From Calothrix brevissima NIES-22 (GTDB lineage Bacteria > Cyanobacteriota > Cyanobacteriia > Cyanobacteriales > Nostocaceae), in NCBI RefSeq assembly GCF_002367995.1, contig NZ_AP018207.1, positions 3,347,083 through 3,411,082 of the forward strand: a stretch of 64,000 nucleotides of DNA. The letters run 5' to 3'. Numbering within the stretch: position 1 is the stretch's first letter; every line of letters begins with the position of its first letter. The translations under genes were made by a program, and so were the position numbers. The notes beneath the pieces were generated by a model that had not been told where the DNA came from, searched no databases, and saw only the letters and a program-made list of their open reading frames with translations. This document shows, piece after piece, positions 37,501 to 45,560 of this stretch.

Positions 37501-38396
37501 GCATCTGCATTAATTGTTGGCGATTCAGTCGTTAAACCTTGCAACCACTGACGTACTCCAGCAGGTAACGCCGCCATCATTCTCGGTTCAATTAATGCTT
37601 GAGAACCTAACATTTCTCGCACTTGTACATCAATTGTACTGTGGAGAAATCCTAAAATTAATTCCTGCGGCGATAAAGGTAAGTCTACATATAATTGAGA
37701 TGGGGTAAATTCTTCAGCCTCAATTGCTGTTTGATATGTCAGACAACCTAAAGGCATTAATTGAGAGAATTTTTCTAATCTTGTACCATCTAATGCACTA
37801 TCTAAAAGTACTTGCCAGCTAGTAATTAATTTCTCAGGTTCTCGTTGAATTGTTGGTAAAAACTTACCCCTAGCAATTAAATCTAAACTCCATCTAGCTA
37901 CCTGCGACCAAAAGCGTAAATCTCCGCTTAAAAATGCATCTTTACCGCTAATATTACTTAAGGGAAGAGAAGCTAAAAATTTGATAGCAACACTAGGCTG
38001 AAGACAAAAACCCTCGATTTTCCAAGGATGTAAATATGGCTGAGAATCTATTGACTCAACAGCAGAATGTATAGGCGAAATACTATTTGCTGATATTTGA
38101 GTTGGCAAAGCAATAATTTGTGATTGGCTGGGTAAAGCTACTTCTTTGACTGCTGTACTTTGACGTTTGCGTCCTGCTGTAACTGCTACTTGCGGCTGTT
38201 GGATAAAGTTAGCAATTTTTAGGTTGTGCGAATTTAACCATTCACTTAACTCTTGTGCTGTCATCGCCAAGGGATGTGATGGTATCTCAGAGTCACTAAT
38301 ATCAGCATTTACCTGTGCAGAACGCCAAGTTTCTCCCCAAATAAATAAACAGCTATTTTGTTTTTTATTCAACCAAACACCATGTAAAATTGCCAT
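34566..38396 (-). CDS. SNF2-family helicase (HelZ/Rad54-like) interrupted by an intein
   Basis: 1276 residues as translated, 1068 after intein removal. The N-terminal half (about 1-560) has the SNF2-associated accessory region typical of bacterial members. The ATPase core starts near GELRPYQQRGAAWLAFLERW. Walker A DDMGLGK-T is split at residue 620/621 by a 208-residue intein. Later motifs: DEAQNVKN (motif II), LTGTPVENRLQELWS (III), then the second RecA lobe with ILSLKAGGVGLNLT (V) and QATDRVFRIGQ (VI). It is an ATP-driven DNA translocase or remodeller, probably in repair or transcription recovery; the substrate is unknown. Activity should depend on splicing because the Walker A Thr lies on the far side of the intein. 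Co-directional with the SWIM gene. Confidence 0.96.
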   Translation of the reverse strand: MAILHGVWLNKKQNSCLFIWGETWRSAQVNADISDSEIPSHPLAMTAQELSEWLNSHNLKIANFIQQPQVAVTAGRKRQSTAVKEVALPSQSQIIALPTQISANSISPIHSAVESIDSQPYLHPWKIEGFCLQPSVAIKFLASLPLSNISGKDAFLSGDLRFWSQVARWSLDLIARGKFLPTIQREPEKLITSWQVLLDSALDGTRLEKFSQLMPLGCLTYQTAIEAEEFTPSQLYVDLPLSPQELILGFLHSTIDVQVREMLGSQALIEPRMMAALPAGVRQWLQGLTTESPTINADAIGVERLQAALTAWTLPLQYQLTHKALFRTCFELRSPQVGESAWKLIYYLQAADDPGFLVDAATIWQHPVEQLVYQNRTIEQPQETFMRGLGLASRLYPAIAPSLETEFPESLSLNPIQAYDFIKSVAWRLEDSGLGVVLPASLANREGWANRLGLKITAETPNQQQGRLGLQSLLNFQWKLAIGGQTISKAQFDRLVALNSPLVEINSEWVELRPQDIKTAQSFFASRKEKMSLSLEDALRLSTGDTQAIEKLPVVSFEASGALQELIGALTNNQAIAPLPTPANFKGELRPYQQRGAAWLAFLERWGLGACLADDMGLGKCVAPDTLVNINGTLCTAEEIWTNYASKTEFDGEGFWTIPTEKLLVNSLDTQTGKIVKAEVKHLYRQQVSETLRKITLQNGNSITITRRHQLLTHQGWTNNLKVGDSVCVPARTLCNTQKSTITLAPLCENLSAPLRLKIFKPPTSITQTLEADSPIDLTQQSWQKLSHQQVLYSRIETIEDINYQGWVYDLEVRKYHNFVANDIICHNTIQFIAFLLHLKEQDVLEKPTLLVCPTSVLGNWEREVKKFAPTLKILQYHGDKRPKGKTFTETAKKYNIVVTSYSLIHRDLKSLQTVDWQAIVLDEAQNVKNSDAKQSQAVRQLEATFRIALTGTPVENRLQELWSILDFLNPGYLGNKQFFQRRFAMPIEKYGDSASLNQLRSLVQPFILRRLKTDKDIIQDLPEKQEMTVFCGLSPEQATLYQKVVEESLSEIDTATGLQRRGMILALLIKLKQVCNHPAQYLKADSLDKYNSGKLQRLDEMLEEAIAEGDRALIFTQFAEWGKLLKPHLEKQLGREIFFLYGSTSKKQREEMIDRFQQDPQGPPIMILSLKAGGVGLNLTRANHVFHFDRWWNPAVENQATDRVFRIGQTRNVQVHKFVCTGTLEEKIHDMIESKKQLAEQVVGAGEDWLTELDTDQLRNLLLLDRSSVIEEDAE
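35913..36536 (-). other. Mini-intein inside the helicase Walker A motif
   Basis: Residues 621-828 of the helicase frame. It opens with C (CVAPDTLVNINGTLCTAEEI, splicing block A), has a block B-like TRRHQLLTHQGW, and ends with YHNFVANDIICHN (blocks F and G) followed by Thr of the restored GKT. All splicing residues are present: C1, the block B His, the penultimate H, the terminal N, and the +1 Thr. No LAGLIDADG or HNH nuclease is seen, so it is a mini-intein that cannot home by itself. Length 624 bases, exactly in frame. Confidence 0.95.
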
Positions 38397-38925
38397 TTTC
38401 CAACTACCGATACGCTACTAATTTGTTTACAATTACCAAGTATTTATTCGCAAATAAAAATTACATAAATTATCTACATAGCAGTCTCGTTACTCATAAT
38501 TAACTTCCTTAGCATTTAGTAAACAATAAGTTTAGAATCTTATTTAAGATTGCTATATTTAGGACTTATACAAGAAGAAATCGCTGAAACTCTTATTTAC
38601 ACCAAAGTTATGAATGTCGGCTTCCGGCGCTCAGACTTCTCTCTGTGTTCTCTGTGTCCTCTGCGGTTTGATTTTCCCTTACCTTTACGTAAGTCCTGAT
38701 ATTTAAATATTATTTTTGCTTTCTAAATCTCTAAAATTATCCTCCTTAAAGAATTGCTCGATCAAACCAATAAATCTTGGCGTCCTTGGCGTCTTCTCTG
38801 CGAGACGCTGCGCGAAGGCGGTTATTAAAATAATTGTTCATTTTGCGCAACCATATACAACTTTACCCCTACCAAATATAATAATATTTACCATTATGAA
38901 TAGTCATAAATTAAATTCTTGATAA
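38397..38925. other. Divergent intergenic region with MITE and SDR-like sequence
   Basis: 529 bases between the helicase and GNAT genes. It contains MITE copy C (listed separately) and an SDR-like string TGCGAGACGCTGCGCGAAGG at about 38798-38817. No gene. Confidence 0.5.
38556..38707. mobile_element. MITE-like element, AGGACTTACGC family, copy C
   Basis: Left end TATTTAGGACTTATAC (from 38556), right end ACGTAAGTCCTGATATTTAA (from 38687), inverted relative to each other. About 150 bases, non-coding, with an internal run of TCTGTGT-like units. Confidence 0.5.
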
Positions 38926-39471
38926 ATGCACCTTCCCGCAACTCAACAAACAAAAAATGGCATAAAAGTAGAACTAGATTACATGCATCCACAAGAACAA
39001 GAGGTAGTCAGGGCATTACTAAATCTAGTAATTATTGAAGGGAAAACCTATCCGCAAAAGCAAACCCTGTCACTAGCAGAATTTGCAGCTTACTGGTTGA
39101 ATCAGGATGCTTTTGTTGTTAGGGCTGTTGAGCCGGGTGCTACACACAAACCCAAAGATATATTAGGGGCGTTTTATATAAAACCCAACTTTCCCGGTCG
39201 GTGCAGCCATATTTGCAACGCTGGTTTTATTGTACAACCAGCCGCGCGGGGTCAAGGCATAGGACGGTTGATGGGAGAGTCGATGTTAGCGCTCGCAGCT
39301 CAATTAGGCTACGAAGCAGTCATGTTTAATTTGGTCTTTGAAACTAATATACCGTCAATTAACCTGTGGCAGACATTGGGTTTTGAGATTATCGGCCGCA
39401 TTCCCCAAGCCGCCAAACTAGCCGACGGGCAAACGGTCGGGGTACTCATGATGTATCGTGCCTTAAGTTGA
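38926..39471 (+). CDS. GNAT-family N-acetyltransferase
   Basis: 181 residues. The GNAT acetyl-CoA loop is clear: GFIVQPAARGQGIGRLMGES (the R/QxxGxG/A signature). A beta-strand with NLVFETNIPSINLWQTLGFE is the typical C-terminal motif where an Asn and aromatic residues close the site. The acyl acceptor is unknown; this branch resembles L-amino-acid or small-molecule N-acetyltransferases. It ends 102 bases before pnp on the same strand, with no terminator seen, so read-through is possible. Confidence 0.88.
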   Translation: MHLPATQQTKNGIKVELDYMHPQEQEVVRALLNLVIIEGKTYPQKQTLSLAEFAAYWLNQDAFVVRAVEPGATHKPKDILGAFYIKPNFPGRCSHICNAGFIVQPAARGQGIGRLMGESMLALAAQLGYEAVMFNLVFETNIPSINLWQTLGFEIIGRIPQAAKLADGQTVGVLMMYRALS

Positions 39472-39573
39472 CAAAGTTGTTTATCTTTGTATTTACCTGA
39501 AGCCAGCTAGAGGGCATAAATGTTAGGATTGCCACAGAGAGAGAATAGCGTGCATAGAAGGAAAAAAAACTGA

Positions 39574-41730
39574 ATGACAGAAGTTGATAAGTCAATATCC
39601 TTTGACGGACGGGATATTCGACTGAAGGTAGGCCTGCTAGCACCCCAAGCTGGTGGGTCAGTTTTGATACAATCAGGGGATACAGCTGTTTTGGTGACGG
39701 CTACGCGATCGCAAGCCAGAGAAGGCATTGATTTTCTTCCCCTCACAGTAGATTACGAAGAAAGACTGTATGCTGCGGGTAGGATTCCCGGCGGGATCAT
39801 GCGGCGTGAAGGTCGTCCCCCAGAAAAAACAATTCTTACTAGCCGTCTGATAGACCGTCCCCTGCGTCCTTTGTTCCCTTCATGGTTGCGGGATGACTTG
39901 CAAGTTGTCGCTTTGACGTTGTCAATGGATGAGCAAGTACCGCCCGATGTGCTCGCTGTTACAGGCGCTTCAATTGCTACCTTGATTGCCCAAATTCCCT
40001 TTAACGGCCCAATGGCAGCAGTCAGGGTAGGCTTAGTAGGTGATGATTTTGTCATTAATCCTACCTACGCAGAAATTGAAGCTGGCGATTTGGATCTGAT
40101 AGTAGCAGGTTCGCCAGATGGGGTAATCATGGTTGAGGCTGGAGCCAATCAGTTACCAGAACGCGATATTATCGAGGCGATTGATTTCGGCTACGAAGCT
40201 GTGCGGGATTTAATTCAAGCGCAACTAGATTTAGTTCAAGAACTCGGTCTAGAAATTGTCAAAGGCGAACCGCCAGAAGTAGACCCAACTTTAGACCAGT
40301 TTATTAGCGATCGCGCTAGTGCAGAAATTAAGAAAATTCTCGCGCAGTTTGAATTAACTAAGCCAGAGCGAGATGCAGCTTTGGATGTAGTTAAGGAAAG
40401 TATAGCGAATGCGATCGCGGAATTACCGGAAGAAGATCCCGTCCGCGTGGCGACAACCGCCAACAGCAAAGCCCTTGGTAACACCTTCAAGGAAATTACC
40501 AAGCACTTCATGCGCCGTCAAATCATCGAAGACAACGTTCGGGTTGATGGGCGCAAACTTGACCAAGTGCGTCCCGTTTCTTGTTTAGTTGATGTTCTAC
40601 CTAAGCGAGTTCACGGAAGTGGCTTGTTTAATCGGGGACTCACTCAGGTATTATCTGCCTGTACCTTGGGTACACCAGGCGACGCCCAAAACCTCAATGA
40701 TGACCTGCAAACAGACCAATCCAAACGCTACCTGCACCATTACAACTTCCCCCCCTTCTCCGTTGGCGAAACTAAGCCCATGCGTGCCCCCGGTAGACGG
40801 GAAATCGGTCACGGTGCTTTAGCAGAGCGGGCGCTGTTACCCGTGCTACCACCAAAAGAACAATTTCCCTACGTAATTCGCGTAGTATCGGAAGTTCTAT
40901 CTTCCAACGGCTCCACCTCAATGGGTTCCGTATGTGGTTCTACCCTTGCTTTAATGGATGCTGGCGTACCGATTATCAAGCCTGTTAGCGGTGCGGCGAT
41001 GGGTCTGATTAAAGAAGGCGATGAAGTCCGGGTTCTCACGGATATTCAAGGTATCGAAGACTTTTTAGGCGACATGGACTTTAAAGTCGCGGGTACAGAT
41101 TCGGGAATTACAGCCTTACAAATGGATATGAAAATCTCCGGTTTGTCCTTGGATATTATCGCCCAAGCTGTCCATCAAGCGAAATCGGCCAGGTTGCACA
41201 TTTTAGATAAAATGCTGCAAACCATCGACACACCCCGCACGGAAACCTCACCTTATGCCCCACGCTTGTTGACCATTAAGATCGATCCTGACATGATTGG
41301 TCTGGTGATTGGCCCTGGCGGTAAGACAATTAAAGGCATCACTGAAGAAACTGGTGCCAAAATTGACATTGAAGATGATGGCACCGTCACGATTTCTGCT
41401 GTGGATGAAAGCAAGGCCAAGAGAGCGAGAAATATCGTCCAAGGCATGACCCGTAAATTGCATGAAGGTGATGTTTACGTGGGTCGCGTGACTCGAATTA
41501 TACCCATAGGCGCATTCGTGGAATTTTTGCCTGGTAAAGAAGGTATGATTCACATCTCTCAACTCGCAGACTACCGTGTAGGCAAAGTTGAAGATGAAGT
41601 AGCTGTTGGTGATGAAGTGATTGTCAAAGTGCGCGAGATTGACAACAAAGGTCGAATTAATCTCACACGTTTAGGTATCCATCCTGACCAAGCAGCTGCA
41701 GCGCGGGAAGCAGCAGCAGTTAATCGTTAA
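39574..41730 (+). CDS. pnp: Polynucleotide phosphorylase
   Basis: 718 residues, normal length. Two RNase PH-like domains (about 1-230 and 310-545) flank the helical linker. The second holds the catalytic region [20 protein letters not shown] domain (about 550-612, [20 protein letters not shown]) and an S1 domain (about 618-695, [16 protein letters not shown]) bind RNA. The enzyme degrades RNA 3' to 5' with phosphate and can add tails; in cyanobacteria it is the main polyadenylating enzyme and works beside RNase E. A hairpin pair follows the stop. Confidence 0.98.
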   Translation: MTEVDKSISFDGRDIRLKVGLLAPQAGGSVLIQSGDTAVLVTATRSQAREGIDFLPLTVDYEERLYAAGRIPGGIMRREGRPPEKTILTSRLIDRPLRPLFPSWLRDDLQVVALTLSMDEQVPPDVLAVTGASIATLIAQIPFNGPMAAVRVGLVGDDFVINPTYAEIEAGDLDLIVAGSPDGVIMVEAGANQLPERDIIEAIDFGYEAVRDLIQAQLDLVQELGLEIVKGEPPEVDPTLDQFISDRASAEIKKILAQFELTKPERDAALDVVKESIANAIAELPEEDPVRVATTANSKALGNTFKEITKHFMRRQIIEDNVRVDGRKLDQVRPVSCLVDVLPKRVHGSGLFNRGLTQVLSACTLGTPGDAQNLNDDLQTDQSKRYLHHYNFPPFSVGETKPMRAPGRREIGHGALAERALLPVLPPKEQFPYVIRVVSEVLSSNGSTSMGSVCGSTLALMDAGVPIIKPVSGAAMGLIKEGDEVRVLTDIQGIEDFLGDMDFKVAGTDSGITALQMDMKISGLSLDIIAQAVHQAKSARLHILDKMLQTIDTPRTETSPYAPRLLTIKIDPDMIGLVIGPGGKTIKGITEETGAKIDIEDDGTVTISAVDESKAKRARNIVQGMTRKLHEGDVYVGRVTRIIPIGAFVEFLPGKEGMIHISQLADYRVGKVEDEVAVGDEVIVKVREIDNKGRINLTRLGIHPDQAAAAREAAAVNR

Positions 41731-41740
41731 AACGATTGAG

Positions 41741-41789
41741 GATTTTAGATTGAATCTAAAATCCGCGATGCCTTAGGGCAAGGCATCGC
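41741..41789. terminator. Two consecutive hairpins after pnp
   Basis: First GATTTTAGATT/AATCTAAAATC at 41741-41763, then GCGATGCCTT/AAGGCATCGC at 41765-41789 with a 5-base loop. No T run follows, so this may be a 3'-end stabiliser or a processing site rather than a simple terminator. Confidence 0.5.
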
Positions 41790-42300
41790 TGTGTGCTTCT
41801 CTAATTCAGTCGTAGAATGAAAATTACGGCGACATATCATTCAGGACAGGTTAAGACCCAATTAGTTTTGTCATTTAGTAGTGACGCGATGAAGGCGATG
41901 AGGGGTTAGGTACAAATTAAATATTTTTGGACGGTCTCAAGTGAGAATGAGTGATGCTTTTTTAGTTAGGCGTAGAAGTAGAGTGACTTTTAGCCTTGAG
42001 CAGCACAAAGACGAAAAATTCTGTTTACTGTCCCCGATTTCGTTAATAATTTCAGCAATATTACTGATTGACAAATTGACGATAATCTTAACCTGTCAAG
42101 AATGCATCTCAGCGAGCGAGCATAGTTGAGAGATTAGGTGTTAACTGACATTGCTGGGGAAAATTCCCTGTACAAAAAGTTAACAGAGCAAATCTGGACT
42201 CCAGAAGATAGACTACACTAGTTATTTGTGAATGTAGTTTTGTAAAATCTTGATGGTTAACTGTTTTATGCTAACCAGACTTTCAGCAGATGTTTATAGG
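41790..42300. other. Intergenic region between pnp and clpS
   Basis: About 510 bases. A GTG-initiated 62-codon frame at 41941 has no ribosome-binding box and no recognisable domain, and is not called. The clpS promoter should lie in the second half. Confidence 0.45.
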
Positions 42301-42594
42301 ATGAGCGCCACACCAACTGTAGCACCGACAAAGTCTACTCAAGTTGTGCGCAAGCAATATCCCAATTACAAAGTGATTGTGCTAAATGATGACTTTAATA
42401 CATTTCAGCATGTAGCTGAGTGTCTGATGAAGTATATCCCGGGAATGACTAGCGACCATGCTTGGGATTTGACTAACCAAGTACATTTTGAAGGTCAAGC
42501 AATCGTCTGGGTAGGGCCCCAAGAACCAGCAGAACTATATCACCAACAACTACGACGGGCGGGTTTGACAATGGCTCCCCTAGAGGCAGCTTAA
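42301..42594 (+). CDS. clpS: ATP-dependent Clp protease adaptor ClpS
   Basis: 97 residues from the ATG at 42301; an upstream in-frame ATG adds 17 unrelated residues. The ClpS core is complete: YKVIVLNDDFNTFQHVAECL carries the N-degron pocket residues (NDD, with the hydrophobic pocket Met/Leu downstream), then HAWDLTNQVHFEGQAIVWVG. ClpS delivers N-end-rule substrates to ClpC/ClpP in cyanobacteria. Cyanobacteria may carry two ClpS forms; the NDDFNTF sequence fits the common ClpS1. The next gene begins 5 bases after the stop, so they form an operon. Confidence 0.96.
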   Translation: MSATPTVAPTKSTQVVRKQYPNYKVIVLNDDFNTFQHVAECLMKYIPGMTSDHAWDLTNQVHFEGQAIVWVGPQEPAELYHQQLRRAGLTMAPLEAA

Positions 42595-42599
42595 CTATA

Positions 42600-42893
42600 A
42601 TGGGCAAACCCAATGATGGTAGACTAGTCTGGAATCACTCGACCCACATCGATGGACTCATCCCAATTTTAGAGCGCCTGTGTCAGCAACCAGGAATTCA
42701 AACTGTGACACCAGGCGTCATTGGCCGAGTTAAAGGTCATGCTCCCAAAATGCAACTGCGCGTGTCTGTACCGATTCGTGGCGGTTATAAAGTAATCGCC
42801 CGACAAGGTAAGACAGTGCAAGAAGTATTTATTTTGACCACTTTAGATCAAAATAGTCTGTTAGAAGCGATCGCGATCGCTATGAAACTTTGA
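42600..42893 (+). CDS. DUF2103 family protein
   Basis: 97 residues. The family core runs through WNHSTHIDGLIPILERL, GIQTVTPGVIGRVKGHAP and RGGYKVIARQGKTVQEVFIL. The several His and the basic surface have led to its description as a predicted metal-binding protein; function is unknown. Its position 5 bases after clpS suggests co-translation and a possible link to proteolysis, an inference only. Confidence 0.85.
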   Translation: MGKPNDGRLVWNHSTHIDGLIPILERLCQQPGIQTVTPGVIGRVKGHAPKMQLRVSVPIRGGYKVIARQGKTVQEVFILTTLDQNSLLEAIAIAMKL

Positions 42894-42956
42894 TCGTGCC
42901 AACGGTTAATAGTCCATAGTCTATAGTCCATCGGTAATCGACTATGCACTGTTTAC

Positions 42957-43283
42957 CTAGTCTTCTACTTGATGAACGGCAAATCTGTTTAAAGGCAAAC
43001 TGAGAATACAAGAAAACGTTAAAAAATATGACAAAGCTGTAGTAATTTTCAACGTCATGAGCATTGGTTCCCAGCTAGGTAGCATAATTTTTTCTACGCC
43101 AAAAGCAACACAGTAAACTAGCCAGTAAGAAAAGCTCATTCTCAATAAAATCTCTTCTGTTTCTTCTAATTCATTTTTTTGTGTTTGCTGCTTACTGTCC
43201 CATAGTAACAACAGACCAACAATACAAGCCACAAAGGAAACAGCAACTACAAACTCGTGACAAAATATATTTACCGAATGCAT
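42957..43283 (-). CDS. Hypothetical small membrane protein
   Basis: About 108 residues from the ATG at 43283; a TTG five codons upstream exists. Three hydrophobic segments lie at about 10-30, 52-70 and 80-100, with a Gln/Glu-rich cytoplasmic loop (SKQQTQKNELEETEEILLRM). No family was recognised. It converges on the DUF2103 gene. Codon use looks ordinary, but no ribosome-binding box is strong, so it is a likely rather than certain gene. Confidence 0.55.
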   Translation of the reverse strand: MHSVNIFCHEFVVAVSFVACIVGLLLLWDSKQQTQKNELEETEEILLRMSFSYWLVYCVAFGVEKIMLPSWEPMLMTLKITTALSYFLTFSCILSLPLNRFAVHQVED

Positions 43284-43682
43284 TTGTCTCGATCCCAATC
43301 TTTCTGCAATTGAGATTCAGTCTAAAGGAATAGTCCTGGGGGTTGCACAAAATAGTTACAAACTGCAATAGAATCGTAAATCTTTCGTAAAAAAACGCAA
43401 TACTCATACTTATTGCCTTGTCATTCATGATGTGATTTAACATCCGTAAATCATATTCAACTGTGGTAATTTATTGAACTATTGAGAATAATCTCAAATA
43501 GATCTGGAAATAATTTAATTATCAAAAATAATTTTCATTATAGAGAAATGTGCGTAATATTTTGTTTGACTTGAGTTTAGACTAAAGAGCCGACCTCAAA
43601 GGAAAAAATAAGGGGTGTGATTGAACACAGTCCCCCTATTAGCAGAAGCTGAGAGAAGAACCACCAACTCTCACCTGCCAAT
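43284..43682. other. Intergenic region and probable left flank of a transposon remnant
   Basis: About 400 bases, AT-rich. The last 90 bases before 43683 resemble an insertion-sequence leader, but no terminal repeat could be paired. Confidence 0.35.
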
Positions 43683-43911
43683 ATGAAACGTGCCAAACTA
43701 GAAGAACTTCGTCAAGCAGCGTACAACCATTTAGGTAGAGCGCATGATGTGACTTTTGATCTGACGGATGCAATATTGCTGACTCGTAACGCCTACAGTT
43801 TGGCAGATTTATCTCTATCACCAGTATTTAGACGTAAGTGGCCAAGCATCTACGAGGCATTATCAAGATAGCAGACCACAGCGCTCATTTTTCAAACAAC
43901 CTCTTAGGTAA
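43683..43911 (+). pseudogene. N-terminal fragment of a cyanobacterial transposase (NF041680-like), frameshifted
   Basis: The first frame encodes 62 residues (KLEELRQAAYNHLGRAHDVT, then LSPVFRRKWPSIYEAL) and stops at 43871. One extra T near 43863 shifts the frame: from 43864 the expected QDSRPQRS continues in another frame, to a stop at 43911. Both parts match the start of a transposase family common in Nostocales. The rest is missing here; the C-terminal end of the same family lies at 44926-45358. Confidence 0.7.
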
Positions 43912-43926
43912 AATTGGTCTTTGAAT

Positions 43927-44631
43927 TTAAGACAAACTTATTTTTTCTTCTTCAAGAGCATAAAGCTTAGATGATTGCTCATAATAACCTGTAGTTGAGG
44001 CGGATTCTGAAGCTATTAAACGTTGAATAACTTCATCTTTTGCAGGAACTAATGAGTGATCAATATTAACATAATCCAAGATACCGTAGCGATACCAATG
44101 AGCAACGCTAGGATGGGAACGCAACCTTTCTCGAATGCGATCGCACACTACAAAATCTTTTTCAGTAAATAAGCTATGCCAGTAATCACGAGGGCGTAAA
44201 TTTATATGACCGTGACTTTCTTGAGCAGGAACAGCAGCAGAAAAAACCACAACTGGAGCAACCTTAGTGAGCCAATTTATTAGAGTAGGTGATATTTCTG
44301 GTTGTAGGTGTTCAGCAACTTCTAAACATACTGCTAAATCAAAATTTTTGTTAGTAAAAAAATTAGCTATCTCTTCTGATTCATTGAGATTGAGATTGTG
44401 AAATTCCACTGGATAACCGGAAAAATCGGGTTCAGAATAACCGTCAACAGATGTTACTTGTACCCCTAATTTAGCAAACTCTTTACTCAAATGTCCTGGT
44501 CCACAACCAAATTCTGCTAATGTTTTTGGTTGGTAAATATCTACAATAGCTTTAGCTATTGTTTTATAGTCTGTTTCAAAAAACCAGCTATTAAAATATT
44601 CTGAATTATAAGGAACAGTTTTTTCAATCAT
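43927..44631 (-). CDS. Class I SAM-dependent methyltransferase
   Basis: 234 residues. The glycine-rich SAM loop is LAEFGCGPGHLSKEFAKLGV (motif I), followed by the acidic strand end VTSVDGYSEPDF, and LAVCLEVAEHLQ (motif II/III). The C-terminal half has HINLRPRDYWHSLFTEKDFV, a pattern seen in methyltransferases of glycan and lipid clusters. The substrate is unknown. It stands on the minus strand exactly between the two ends of a broken plus-strand transposase, which suggests it arrived as a cassette. Confidence 0.88.
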   Translation of the reverse strand: MIEKTVPYNSEYFNSWFFETDYKTIAKAIVDIYQPKTLAEFGCGPGHLSKEFAKLGVQVTSVDGYSEPDFSGYPVEFHNLNLNESEEIANFFTNKNFDLAVCLEVAEHLQPEISPTLINWLTKVAPVVVFSAAVPAQESHGHINLRPRDYWHSLFTEKDFVVCDRIRERLRSHPSVAHWYRYGILDYVNIDHSLVPAKDEVIQRLIASESASTTGYYEQSSKLYALEEEKISLS

Positions 44632-45045
44632 TTGTACTGTGGTTATTTAATAATGAATATTGTTAGTTAAGAATGTAATTGCAGAAATGCTAAAATTTTG
44701 CGTCACGTAATCTTGACTCAACACCAATTGCGCTCACAATTTAGTATAAGCCTCTCGAACTGTATTTCAGTGTAATTCACACTTTTAACTTACGTTCCGC
44801 AGGTAAGCGAGGAGAACAATGGTATTTTTGATGAATGACAGCATTATAAATAAGAATACAAGATATTGACCACTTTAGGATAGTGGCAGGCATCATAAAT
44901 CAATTATTACTATTTCTTATTTTGTTTTTTGAAGCAACGCCTACACTGGACGCTTCCGAAGCTCAGTACCCCCAAGCAATGTGAGCGTTGGAGTGACCTG
45001 ATGCCTCTGATGACTTGGGAATTGTGGTTAGCTCGTGATATTGTG

Positions 45046-45101
45046 AGACCAGTGCTGCGGGAGCGTTTCTCTCCGCAGGCAACTGGCGAACCCTAAGGGT
45101 G
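45046..45101. repeat. Small dispersed repeat inserted in the transposase remnant (56 bases)
   Basis: The insert begins AGACCAGTGCTGCGGGAGCG and ends GGCGAACCCTAAGGGTG. GTG is present on both sides (45043-45045 and 45099-45101), consistent with a 3-base target duplication. The type resembles the GAGACCAGT...GGCGAACCC repeats of Nostoc genomes. Confidence 0.65.
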
Positions 45102-45120
45102 GCTGATAACCCTTTACCTT

Positions 45121-45146
45121 CTCCCAAAGGGAGAGGCTAGCGCCAA
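45121..45146. repeat. Small dispersed repeat inserted in the transposase remnant (26 bases)
   Basis: The insert begins CTCCCAAAGGGAGAGGCTAG and ends CGCCAA, with an internal CTCCC/GGGAG palindrome. Its removal rejoins CCTT and GGCAAAAG to give the expected Pro-Trp-Gln-Lys codons. Confidence 0.65.
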
Positions 45147-45470
45147 GGCAAAAGTCATTAGACAAAATGACTCCTGGAAGAGTTGCTCAAGCGATGGGGA
45201 GCATTTTTGCGGTAATTGGTACTCCTACCCGTTCGCCTAAACCTCGCGGAAAGTCTCCAAGCTGGAAACCAGGAAAACCACGACAACGTAGAATTCGCTA
45301 TCCGATAGTCAAAAAAACTACAACTAAGCCCCGCAAAAAGCAACCAGAATCTGCTTAGTATCCTAGATTTTCATCCCTGAAGCCTGTTTCTTTTCAATGG
45401 TTCTAGTGGACTCTTCGGTGAGGAAACCCGAGGGAACTGGCTATCCTATAGGGCTAATCAACAGTAGCTG

Positions 45471-45494
45471 AAATGTTAACAATTGCTAACGTTT
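45471..45494. repeat. Left-end hairpin of the TnpB element
   Basis: AAATGTTA-ACAATTGC-TAACGTTT: an 8-base stem with one T-G wobble and an 8-base loop, about 67 bases before the tnpB start. It mirrors the hairpin at 46783-46806. Confidence 0.6.
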
Positions 45495-45560
45495 ACTTAT
45501 ATTTCTTCTCATCTGCATCTGGTGTAACACCCAGAACACATTTCATCCTAAAATAGCACT

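Larger units (their letters stand above)
44926..45358 (+). pseudogene. C-terminal fragment of the same transposase, carrying two small inserted repeats
   Basis: From 44926 the frame reads FLKQRLHWTLPKLSTPKQCE, then RWSDLMPLMTWELWLARDIV. A 56-base insert at 45046-45101 breaks it, VADNPLP follows, a 26-base insert at 45121-45146 breaks it again, and the frame resumes as QKSLDKMTPGRVAQAMGSIF and runs to the stop at 45358. Removing both inserts restores ARDIV-ADNPLP-WQKS in one frame. The remaining 61-codon frame at 45167-45358 is therefore a transposase tail, not an independent gene. Confidence 0.72.

Noticed and set aside
39753-40511. Minus-strand frames of 91-100 codons within pnp
   Set aside because: Both are antisense to strongly conserved RNase PH domains and have no independent support.
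41941-42129. GTG-initiated frame of 62 codons between pnp and clpS
   Set aside because: No ribosome-binding box and no recognised family; the codon pattern looks random.
44641-44925. Possible additional gene between the methyltransferase and the transposase tail
   Set aside because: No frame longer than about 30 codons with a plausible start; treated as methyltransferase upstream sequence.
45158-45343. Minus-strand frame opposite the transposase tail
   Set aside because: The plus strand is clearly the decayed transposase, so this is its shadow.
45167-45358. Independent 63-residue basic protein (PRGKSPSWKPGKPRQRR)
   Set aside because: It looks like a small DNA-binding protein, but it is the transposase C-terminus after the two repeat insertions are removed.
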